From contig OW203767.1 in assembly GCA_934045905.1 (NCBI GenBank), forward strand, positions 20,463,073-20,527,072: a DNA stretch of 64,000 nt, in the 5' to 3' direction. The notes beneath the pieces were generated by a model. The model ran no database searches. It saw only the letters and a list, made by a program, of their open reading frames with translations, and was not told where the DNA came from. Below, piece after piece: positions 1-8,746 of the stretch. Each line of letters opens with the position of its first letter. The stretch's first letter is position 1. The DNA is from Leuctra nigra (Eukaryota; Arthropoda; Insecta; Plecoptera; Leuctridae). The position numbers and the translations under genes are program-made.

Positions 1-366
1 CCATTTCAAAACTTAAGAAACGTTCGAAAATATGCTGGCTTACTTGCACCGTGCACTGCTTACTTACTGAACTGAACACCACTGCCTTCTTCAGAAATAT
101 TCGATATTTCGAAAATATTTGAATTTGAATTTGCACCTGAACACCATTTCAAGAAACTTTTCGTTCCTTTCAACGAATAGAAGATACTACTTCAGAAGGC
201 AAATGCTTAACACAGTTTTAAAAAAAAACATTCCAAAAACACGAAACCATAAAAAGTTTAAATTAAAAAAATTAAGAGCTCCTAGAATCTGAATTGTTTT
301 GTTTTGCTTGCGTTGGGCGCAACATGTTACATGCACTCTTGCACGGGTTGAATGTAATGCTTTGTG
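1..366. other. Upstream intronic or flanking DNA, no gene seen
   Basis: AT-rich DNA with scattered TTCGAAAATAT-like words, similar in style to the ends of the element at 37585. It ends in TGCTTTGTGACAG, which resembles a 3' splice site and immediately precedes the first copy of the tandem array. No coding exon is recognised. The 5' exons of the first gene must lie outside the window. Confidence 0.5.
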
Positions 367-2692
367 ACAGGATCATCATCATGGGAACACAAGAGAGGCT
401 GGGCGTGAACATCCACGTGGACCAACTGATGGACGGCATCGCCAACAACTGTCCCAACCTCGAGCGCATCGGAACCTGAGACTCTGCGTGTAATTGTGAT
501 GTCTGTGACAGGATCATCATCATGGGAACACAAGAGAGGCTGGGCGTGAACATCCACGTGGACCAACTGATGGACGGCATCGCCAACAACTGTCCCAACC
601 TCGAGCTGAGATCCTGAGAACCTGCGTGTAAATGTGATGTCTGTGACAGGATCATCATCATGGGAACACAAGAGAGGCTGGGCGTGAACATCCACGTGGA
701 CCAACTGATGGACGGCATCGCCAACAACTGTCCCAACCTCGAGCGCATCGGATCCTGAGACTCTGCGTGTAATTGTGATGTCTGTGACAGGATCATCATC
801 ATGGGAACACAAGAGAGGCTGGGCGTGAACATCCACGTGGACCAACTGATGAACGGCATCGCCAACAACTGTCCCAACCTCGAGCTGAGATCCTGAGAAC
901 CTGCGTGTAAATGTGATGTCTGTGACAGGATCATCATCATGGGAACACAAGAGAGGCTGGGCGTGAACATCCACGTGGACCAACTGATGGACGGCATCGC
1001 CAACAACTGTCCCAATCTCGAGCGCTCGGATCCTGAGAACCTGCGTGTAAATGTGATGTCTGTGACAGGATCATCATCATGGGAACACAAGAGAGGCTGG
1101 GCGTGAACATCCACGTGGACCAACTGATGGACGGCATCGCCAACAACTGTCCCAACCTCGAGCGCATCGGATCCTGAGACTCTGCGTGTAATTGTGATGT
1201 CTGTGACAGGATCATCATCATGGGAACACAAGAGAGGCTGGGCGTGAACATCCACGTGGACCAACTGATGGACGGCATCGCCAACAACTGTCCCAACCTC
1301 GAGCGCATCGGATCCTGAGACTCTGCGTGTAAATGTGATGTCTGTGACAGCATTGACTAACACCTTTATACCGGGATAAGCAAATCGTTTACTTTTCACG
1401 GCACGACGGTTGTAGTCAAACGAAAATGCCGCACGCGAATCACAACACGTCTAGAGAAGGAGGGGGCGGGACTTCCGTAGCAACTTGTTCTAGAGATGCG
1501 AATGAATTACACCAAACTACTTTTACCTAAATACCTTAATCTCACAAACCATGTGAGCAATACCTTCTTAGATGATTGAAAAGTGTTATAGACATGGTCT
1601 ACTGAGTTTTCATAACGGAAATAAGTTTGTATGCGGTGTCAAATCTGACGGTTGCAGTGGCTGGACGCCCGGGAGGCGGGATCAGATTATCACGCAATGG
1701 TACAAACGTAGGGCCGTGCGTTATAGTGGTATTGGCATGGCAGTTTCATATCCCGGTATAAAGGTGTTAGTCAATGGTGACAGGATCATCATCATGGGAA
1801 CACAAGAGAGGCTGGGCGTGAACATCCACGTGGACCAACTGATGGACGGCATCGCCAACAACTGTCCCAACCTCGAGCGCATCGGATCCTGAGACTCTGC
1901 GTGTAATTGTGATGTCTGTGACAGGATCATCATCATGGGAACACAAGAGAGGCTGGGCGTGAACATCCACGTGGACCAACTGATGGACGGCATCGCCAAC
2001 AACTGTCCCAACCTCGAGCGCATCGGATCCTGAGACTCTGCGTGTAATTGTGATGTCTGTGACAGGATCATCATCATGGGAACACAAGAGAGGCTGGGCG
2101 TGAACATCCACGTGGACCAACTGATGGACGGCATCGCCAACAACTGTCCCAACCTCGAGCGCATCGGATCCTGAGACTCTGCGCGTAAATGTGATGTCTG
2201 TGACAGGATCATCATCATGGGAACACAAGAGAGGCTGGGCGTGAACATCCACGTGGACCAACTGATGGACGGCATCGCCAACAACTGTCCCAACCTCGAG
2301 CGCATCGGATCCTGAGAACCTGCGTGTAATTGTGATGTCTGTGACAGGATCATCATCATGGGAACACAAGAGAGGCTGGGCGTGAACATCCACGTGGACC
2401 AACTGATGGACGGCATCGCCAACAACTGTCCCAACCTCGAGCGCATCGGATCCTGAGAACCTGCGTGTAATTGTGATGTCTGTGACAGGATCATCATCAT
2501 GGGAACACAAGAGAGGCTGGGCGTGAACATCCACGTGGACCAACTGATGGACGGCATCGCCAACAACTGTCCCAATCTCGAGCGCATCGAGCTGCGCTGG
2601 GATCCAGAGAATCTGCGCTTCTCAGACAAGAGTCAGAAGGCCATTGACATTCTGCGCGTCAAATGTCTCAAACTTCGCTGTTTGACTCTCAG
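367..2692 (+). repeat. Tandem array of about 141-bp units built from a 3' splice site plus exon start
   Basis: The word GATCATCATCATGGGAAC recurs at 371, 512, 650, 791, 929, 1069 and 1210, then at 1784, 1925, 2066, 2207, 2348 and 2489. Spacing is 141 bp, with 138 or 140 bp in three units. Each unit has an intron-end-like stretch finishing in GTCTGTGACAG, about 105 bp of coding-type sequence identical to the start of the genuine exon, and a degenerate tail with TGA and TAA. Only the thirteenth copy (2489) continues into the full exon and ends at a GTAAGT donor. The other copies have no donor, and their reading frame stops at GGA-TCC-TGA. An inverted-repeat element splits the array at 1351-1776. 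Confidence 0.93.
1351..1776. mobile_element. MITE-like element with 28-bp perfect TIRs, inserted in the tandem array
   Basis: The left end, beginning CATTGACTAACACC at 1351-1378, is the exact reverse complement of 1749-1776. The element is flanked on both sides by GTGACAG (1344-1350 and 1777-1783), a 7-bp target-site duplication cut from the array unit. It has no transposase ORF, so it is non-autonomous. The superfamily is not assigned; a 7-bp duplication is not diagnostic. Confidence 0.85.
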
Positions 2693-5600
2693 GTAAGTTC
2701 ACGAACACGCTTAGGGATTAGGGAAACATTTTATTCACAAAAAGCACATTTTTAGACGTCAATCCACTAAAGACATCCACAAAATTTAAAATTATGAATG
2801 CGTCATGGATTTATCAAAATATCTAACGAAAATTGGTTAGAAGTGAACATTAACACTTAGTAAATATAGAGATTATTTTTGTTTAGATAATTGTGAAAAA
2901 ATAGTGACGGGAGTTGGGAGTAGTCACTGGGGTCTCTCCTGGGGTCCCCAGAGGTGGGATTCTATAACTCCATTGCGACCGCTTAGCAATTTCTTCCATA
3001 AGGATTAACATTGAAATAATTGCTAAGCGGTCGCAATGGAGTTATAGAATCCTACCTCTGGGGCCTCTAGCATAAATTAAGCCTCTAGTCACCACAGGTC
3101 CACCAAAATTTGGAGGACTGCTGTTCGTCACATGATTTTTTTAGGTTCACATGCATTGTCTGTCAGTAAGTTCAGTGATTGGAGGTGCTGAAAAGAAAAA
3201 AATCTTAGTGCTACTATCTTTGAAGAAACAGGAGAAATGGCAAGGCTGGGGTCTGACAGACACCAGGTGACCACTCGCGGGAATAAAATACTCTCTATAC
3301 AACATCTTCAAAATCGTAATTTCTGTATATATTTTTTTATTTTCGCTTATTTTCTCAGTGTCACTAATTTCTTCCTTGTGATATAAATCCAAAATACGCG
3401 TCGGGGTTTTCTTGGTGGGGCCCATGGCTTTCCAGACACATTAGGATTTAGGAAAGAATTTTGGAGTAATAATCACTTTAGTAAAAAGGCAAAACTCTAC
3501 GACTGATGCTCGTAGCGTACGGACGTGTTTTTGCCTTCGATATTAGTAACATTACTCATGTTGTGCGGTAGCTGTGACACAGAGGTCAGCGACGAGGCAG
3601 ATCGTTGCGTCTGTCAGGGTTGCGAGAAATACTTTCATTTAACTAAGCCTTGCGCTGGATTATTAAAAACTTCTTTTCTTAGTAAAACTCAAGAGAAGAA
3701 AGCGGCCTGGAAGTGTTTGCTGTGTAGAGACAAAAAAGTGAGTACTCCTATAGCCGAGCAGGCGTTCAACTTTGATGACGCATTCGCTGTTTTCAAAGAC
3801 GAATTGAGAGATCGTTTCAATACCTTTTCCGAGGAGTTAGTCAAGCTAAGACAAGATTTTGGGGAAGAAGTCAAGTCATTGAAAACTAAGGTAGAGGTGT
3901 TGACGAAGCAGTGTGAGGAGAAGGACATTGTCATAACCAACTTAGTACAGCAAGTGAATTTGCAAGATCAGTACAACCGAAACAAAAACATTGAGTTTTC
4001 CAATATTGAGCAGATCGAAGGAGAGGACGTTGAGCAAATTGTACTAAACGTTGCTAAGAAGATTGGAGTAGAGATTGTAGCTTCAGACATCGACGCTGCT
4101 CATAGGTTGCCGATTAGGAATTCTAACCCAACCCGCCCCCGTGAACCTACTATCATTGTGCAGTTCACTTCGAGGAAGAAGAGGGATATCTTCCTTGAGA
4201 AGAGGAAGGTGTTGGTGAAGAGTAGCGAGGTGTCCGGTGGGAACAAAGATCTGCGAGTTTACGTCAATGAAAACTTAGCTCCTTACTATCGAGAGCTTTT
4301 GTGGAAGACGAAGCAGTGGGCGCGTTTCGCTGGTTATAAGTACGTGTGGTTTCGGAACGGTCGAGTACTCGTCAGAAAAGACGAGAATTCCAAACGTGTT
4401 CTCAGGTTCGAAAACTTTGAAGATCTTGAAGAAGTGCGAAAAGTTGAGGAACGAAAAACTGTAGACGTTAATGATTGAGTGTTCAGATGTCTTCGATGAT
4501 GGTCAATTTACTAATTATGTACCAACTGTTGATGAATGGTTTATAGATCGGAAAGGGTTCATAGTATTGCACTTAAATGTTCGATCAATACGTAAACATT
4601 GGGATGAGCTGTTGATTGTTTTGCAGGATCAGATAGGTAAATTTGATGTATTAGTTCTGACTGAAGTGTCATTTATAGAGGTCATTGATCGGTATGGCAT
4701 ACCTGGATATAATGTTTTTTTTCAAGTAAGGAAGTACAGGAAAGGGGGTGGAATTGTTATAATCCTTAAGGATGGATTGCAGTTTGAAGTGGTACAGAGT
4801 ACTTTCAATTTTTTTGAAGGAATTTCGGGGATCATTAGGTTACCTGATAAGAGGATTATTTCATTGATCACGGTTTATCGGCCTCCGGATAATAATAAGA
4901 AGTCATTTATAGAAGAATTGGAAAGTTTATTATTGCATAATAGAGGAAAAAGTATTATTTATGTAGGAGATGTCAATTTAAATATTCTTAATGAGGATGA
5001 GTTTATTATAAATTTGTATGAAAATGTAATGTCTTCGAATGGAATGTATGGGTGTATATATGGAGCAACTAGACAAGAGATTGTGATGGATAAGGAAACT
5101 AGTAGTTGCATTGATCATATTTATGTGCGTATGAGACATTGTAATGTCAGTTCAATTATTATTCAGTGTAAAATCTCAGATCATTACATGGTTGGAGTTG
5201 ATATTGAGAGTAAGTGTAATAGTGTTAAGCAGGCTCCGGGTATTACTTATAGATCTGTTATATGTGAGGATGCATTAAAGCACTATTTCAGTGAAGTGAA
5301 TTGGTCGGATTTGTCACCGAGTAATGATTGCAATGAACTATATGATGAGATTGTTTCTTCTTTCACTTCATGCTATGATAGAGCTACGTACATTAGAGAG
5401 CAGCGAAAGATAAGGGCTCCGCGGAAGGAATGGATGTCTTACAAACTTTTAGAGGCAATTCAAAGTAGGGATAGGCTATATCATAAATGGAAAAATTGCA
5501 AATCTACGTTGAGAAGTAATTTCATGGTCGAATATAAGAGACGAAGAAATTTAGTTGCTGCTGAAATAAAAAATGCTAAAATTAATTATTATAAAAATAA

Positions 5601-7682
5601 AATTTTAAATGCTAAAAATGATATGAAAGAGACATGGAAAATTGTAAACGAAATTTCTGGAAGAAGTAATAAGAATTCTGTTGATGAGGTTATAGCTCGT
5701 TATATGGGGAAGGTTCATTCATTTGAACACATTGCGAATTCATTTGTGAATTCTTTCATAAACGACATTAAAGATATTCAACATGAGTGTATTATCCGAA
5801 CGTTGCCTGATGTCAGAGGTAATTACGTGGCTGCTCAATCAATGTATATGCCTACAATATCTAGTGCTGAGGTCGAAGATGTGATAACGAAATTGAATGT
5901 AAATAAACAACCAGGATGGGATAACATACGGACCAAAGATCTACAATATCTATGCAATGATATCAGTGTAACAATAGCAAGACTTATTAATTTGTCAATA
6001 AAGTCAGGGATAGTACCGGATAATTTAAAAATTTCTATAGTACGTCCCATTTACAAGAAAGGGGATCATTTAGCATACAATAATTATAGACCTATATCAT
6101 TACTTCCCATAATTGAGAAAATTATGGAGAAGGTTATTGTGAGAAGGATATCGGAATACATTCAAGTTTTCAACATAATTAATACATCACAATACGGTTT
6201 CCAGAAGGGTAAAAGTACTGGGGAACTTTTAACTAATTTTTCTGATTACATTAATTCAAAACTCAATGAAAATTTTCACATAATTGCATTATTTATAGAT
6301 TTTTCAAAAGCTTTTGATACTATTAACTACAGTATACTCATAGATTCACTAAGTTGCATAGGTATTGGTGGCTCTTTGTTAAATTGGTTTCGTAGTTATT
6401 TACAATCTCGTAAAATCATAGTAAAAATTTCAAATGTATATAGTTGCTTAAGAGAATTTTTCAGCGGAGTGCCGCAGGGTTCAAATTTGGGTCCCTTATT
6501 GTATATTATTTATGTTAACCATGTTTTCAATTTATTTCATAAAGGTAAAGTGTACATGTATGCTGATGATACTGTAATATTAGCCGCAAATAGGAATTTG
6601 GATGAAGCACAGATAGAACTTCAAAATAATTTTAATACTTTGCTACGTTGGAAACATGATAATGGATTAGTAATTAATGCTGATAAAACCAAAATTATTC
6701 ATATCTGTTCTCCTTATAACATTAATAAGAATTTAACAGTAGATATTTTATGCCACAGTGTACAGTGTTTGCATTCATTGGGTAATGGGATGTGTAATAC
6801 GTGTTCAACCAAAATTCAGGTAGTGAACTCACATGTGTATCTAGGATTAATTATTGATAGGCATTTCTCTTGGAGTGATCACATTAATAATTTATGTAAC
6901 AGATTGCGCTTATGCAGTTATAATTTTTATAATTTATGTTCTTTTTTACCGATGAGTCTCATGAAGTTACTATATTCAGCGTTGGTCGAGTCTATTTTAG
7001 CTTACGGAATTTTAGCATGGGGAAATGCATCTGCTGTGCACCTGAATAAAATATATCAGTTGCAGTGCAAGATTTTGAAAATTATTATATCTCCAGCTAC
7101 TATACAGAATAAAAATTTATCGAAGAGTATGTATTTTTCGTATTTACAATTTTTAGATATTTCGGATCTTTTTGAATATAAATTAATTCTTAAACAATAT
7201 TTTAGCTCAGAGTTCAAAATTCTATATGATTGTGAAGTACAAATACGGGCTAAATCGCAAGGAAAATTTAGAATACCTAAATGTATTAATAAGTATGGAC
7301 AAAGACAGCTTAATTATGAAGTACCCACAATTTTTAATAATTTACCTCAAAATTTAAGAAATTTCGATACATACAATTGTATAAAAAAAGAAATTAAGAT
7401 GTGGTTATTTACTAGGAATGTTTTTGGTTGAACGGGTATTGATCCAGTTACCTAATGATGACTAATTTTTGAATATGGATTGTTTCAATATGTATTACTT
7501 CCTTATTTCTACTAGGCTGTTAAATCTGATGTTACTTTATTGTTTACGCACTTGGTCATTTTTATTGTTTCTGTATGCTTATTGTTTATTTACATTATTT
7601 TGTCTCCCACAGACTAGCCTTTTGGCTATGTGGGATAGTTTGTAGATTTGTGTATTTATTGTATTGTGTATAATTGTGTGCA

Positions 7683-7722
<40 letters not shown>

Positions 7723-8145
7723 TTGAACTGCCTATAAACGAAAATAACAGTTTGTAACATGGAAAGAGGTTTTGTAATACCAGTTCATGCATACCCCAGT
7801 TTGCAGTTAAGTTACGTATTCAGGGTCGTAGCTCCCCCAAAATGTATAACACCCCCACCCTTTTCATATTTCTTCCTACATACTAGGCCAATGATTCATT
7901 TCTATAAGTCGTCACTAATCCAAATTATTTAATTCTATTGTATTTTTTTAGCGTTTTTTACTAAACCTGAGTCATCTTGTTTACAAGGTCATACGACATT
8001 CTGTTTCAGTGACGGCCGCTACTACGAGGTCGTCAAGGCCAACTTCGAGCGAGCTGATCGAACTACAGTCGTCAGAACAACAACAAACTGCAGAATATCA
8101 AATTATTATTTACTCCAAAATTACAAAGAGCTGGTGTTCAATTAA
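2489..8145 (+). CDS. F-box/LRR-like protein, last two exons (partial)
   Basis: Exon A is 2489-2692 and exon B is 8010-8145; they join in frame across a GT-AG intron (codon AG|T) and end at TAA 8143-8145. The segment reads GTQERLGVNIHVDQLMDGI, then CPNLERIELRWDPENLRFSD, KAIDILRVKCLKLRCLTL and finally SDGRYYEVVKANFERADRTT. The CPNLERIEL and CLKLRCLTL stretches look like leucine-rich ribonuclease-inhibitor-type repeats as found in F-box/LRR ubiquitin ligase adaptors. No F-box is in the window, so that assignment is inference from the repeats only. The protein ends SNYYLLQNYKELVFN. The first exon edge at 2489 is set by CAG|GATC; the 12 upstream near-copies carry the same acceptor. The intron contains a hairpin MITE and a whole LINE. 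Confidence 0.6.
2946..3063. mobile_element. Hairpin MITE, TIR CCCCAGAGGTGGGATTC
   Basis: An inverted repeat with arms of about 47 bp (2946-2992 and 3017-3063) includes TTCTATAACTCCATTGCGAC and its complement, separated by a short loop. A second, diverged member with GGGATTCTATAACT ends lies at 26091-26216. It has no coding capacity. Confidence 0.85.
3558..4478 (+). CDS. LINE ORF1 protein: PHD-type zinc finger, coiled coil, RRM-like region
   Basis: ORF1 of the LINE encodes an RNA-binding chaperone-type protein expected to package the element's RNA. From the ATG at 3558 the N-terminus reads MLCGSCDTEVSDEADRCVCQ, with Cys pairs and a His-x4-Cys followed by WKCLLC, a C4HC3 pattern of PHD fingers (residues 3-55). 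A charged heptad-rich stretch follows (about residues 75-140), then a region with FSNIEQIEGEDVEQIVLNV and DIDAAHRLP (about 150-250) like the RRM/C-terminal part of L1-type ORF1 proteins. The open frame extends upstream to 3525 without an ATG. Its stop overlaps the ORF2 start by 8 nt. ORF1 is noticeably richer in G+C than ORF2. Confidence 0.8.
   Translation: MLCGSCDTEVSDEADRCVCQGCEKYFHLTKPCAGLLKTSFLSKTQEKKAAWKCLLCRDKKVSTPIAEQAFNFDDAFAVFKDELRDRFNTFSEELVKLRQDFGEEVKSLKTKVEVLTKQCEEKDIVITNLVQQVNLQDQYNRNKNIEFSNIEQIEGEDVEQIVLNVAKKIGVEIVASDIDAAHRLPIRNSNPTRPREPTIIVQFTSRKKRDIFLEKRKVLVKSSEVSGGNKDLRVYVNENLAPYYRELLWKTKQWARFAGYKYVWFRNGRVLVRKDENSKRVLRFENFEDLEEVRKVEERKTVDVND
4471..7431 (+). CDS. LINE ORF2 protein: APE endonuclease and reverse transcriptase
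   Basis: A 986-residue protein carrying both catalytic activities of target-primed reverse transcription. The endonuclease motifs are LHLNVRSI (N36), LTEV (E65), YRPP, GDVNLN (D167), IDH (D215-H216) and SDH (D237-H238). The reverse transcriptase motifs are QYGFQKGKST, FIDFSKAFDT (D610), GVPQGS (666-671) and YADD (697-700). A Cys/His-rich stretch with MCNTC follows. All residues expected in active enzymes are present and there is no frameshift. The start ATG overlaps the ORF1 stop in ATGATTGA, suggesting termination-reinitiation. There is no RNase H domain that I can see. The base composition is strongly AT-rich. Confidence 0.92.
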   Translation: MIECSDVFDDGQFTNYVPTVDEWFIDRKGFIVLHLNVRSIRKHWDELLIVLQDQIGKFDVLVLTEVSFIEVIDRYGIPGYNVFFQVRKYRKGGGIVIILKDGLQFEVVQSTFNFFEGISGIIRLPDKRIISLITVYRPPDNNKKSFIEELESLLLHNRGKSIIYVGDVNLNILNEDEFIINLYENVMSSNGMYGCIYGATRQEIVMDKETSSCIDHIYVRMRHCNVSSIIIQCKISDHYMVGVDIESKCNSVKQAPGITYRSVICEDALKHYFSEVNWSDLSPSNDCNELYDEIVSSFTSCYDRATYIREQRKIRAPRKEWMSYKLLEAIQSRDRLYHKWKNCKSTLRSNFMVEYKRRRNLVAAEIKNAKINYYKNKILNAKNDMKETWKIVNEISGRSNKNSVDEVIARYMGKVHSFEHIANSFVNSFINDIKDIQHECIIRTLPDVRGNYVAAQSMYMPTISSAEVEDVITKLNVNKQPGWDNIRTKDLQYLCNDISVTIARLINLSIKSGIVPDNLKISIVRPIYKKGDHLAYNNYRPISLLPIIEKIMEKVIVRRISEYIQVFNIINTSQYGFQKGKSTGELLTNFSDYINSKLNENFHIIALFIDFSKAFDTINYSILIDSLSCIGIGGSLLNWFRSYLQSRKIIVKISNVYSCLREFFSGVPQGSNLGPLLYIIYVNHVFNLFHKGKVYMYADDTVILAANRNLDEAQIELQNNFNTLLRWKHDNGLVINADKTKIIHICSPYNINKNLTVDILCHSVQCLHSLGNGMCNTCSTKIQVVNSHVYLGLIIDRHFSWSDHINNLCNRLRLCSYNFYNLCSFLPMSLMKLLYSALVESILAYGILAWGNASAVHLNKIYQLQCKILKIIISPATIQNKNLSKSMYFSYLQFLDISDLFEYKLILKQYFSSEFKILYDCEVQIRAKSQGKFRIPKCINKYGQRQLNYEVPTIFNNLPQNLRNFDTYNCIKKEIKMWLFTRNVFG

Positions 8146-8746
8146 GTTTATGTTGTTTATCTAACTAAACCTGTGTATGCACCTTATAAAATAATATGAA
8201 AATATCACCTTTCTCTGTAAACGTTACTTACCTAATAAAATATTTTTTAGATAAAGTATTTATGTTGTCCTTTTTGTATTCAAATTATTGCTAGAGAAAA
8301 CACTAGGTACATCAAAAATGTTAATACAAAATATTAAGATTATTTTTGTTACGTAAATGGTTACGTCATGCCACAATATGACAGGTTTAACAAAATTAAC
8401 CGTTCTTATTTAACCATCCGACAAAACTGAAACTAAATTTATTTATTAGGAGAGTAAGCTTCCATTAATATTGATACGCAAAGCACACTGATAGCGTAGC
8501 GTAATGTACTTAGATGAAAAGATGTTCTATTTTTGCCATCCCTTTACATGACTTGTAATATTCCCGCCTTCATTGAAGCTTTCGCAAGTCAGCCAACAGG
8601 TGGAAAATAGCGCTAAAGTAGTTCTAACATGGTGGATCATCAACCTCAAAATATTACTTTTGTCAAACTTTTTTTCATTTCATAAGGTTTACTAAATTTT
8701 AAACTATATTTTACCTTTATTTATTATCCAATTATATTTAGGCAGA
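8146..8746. other. Intergenic region between F-box/LRR-like gene and Aup1
   Basis: It begins with the 3' UTR of the upstream gene and ends with the short 5' leader of Aup1. No ORF, inverted repeat or RNA gene is evident. The Aup1 promoter must lie here, but I see no clear TATA element at a supported distance. Confidence 0.6.
8234..8239 (+). terminator. Poly(A) signal AATAAA of the F-box/LRR-like gene
   Basis: AATAAA lies 89 bp after the stop codon, in a suitable position for cleavage shortly downstream. Confidence 0.5.

Larger units (their letters stand above)
3490..7718 (+). mobile_element. Non-LTR retrotransposon (LINE), two intact ORFs and poly(A) tail
   Basis: It contains ORF1 (3558-4478), ORF2 (4471-7431), a 3' UTR of about 255 bp and a pure A tail at 7686-7718 just after GTGTGCAATAAA. 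It sits in the sense orientation in the last intron of the F-box/LRR-like gene. Both ORFs are open and all catalytic motifs are present, so it looks young. The 5' boundary is approximate: I found no clear target-site duplication. The architecture (PHD-type ORF1, APE endonuclease, RT, no RNase H seen) fits the CR1/L2/jockey assemblage; the exact clade is not determined. Confidence 0.9.

Noticed and set aside
272..2629. Long minus-strand open frames with repeated VHVDVHAQPLLCSHDDDPV-type units
   Set aside because: They are antisense shadows of the 141-bp array; the unit length is a multiple of 3, so frames stay open by construction.
367..2692. CRISPR-like array
   Set aside because: The units are contiguous copies with no unique spacers, and the genome is eukaryotic.
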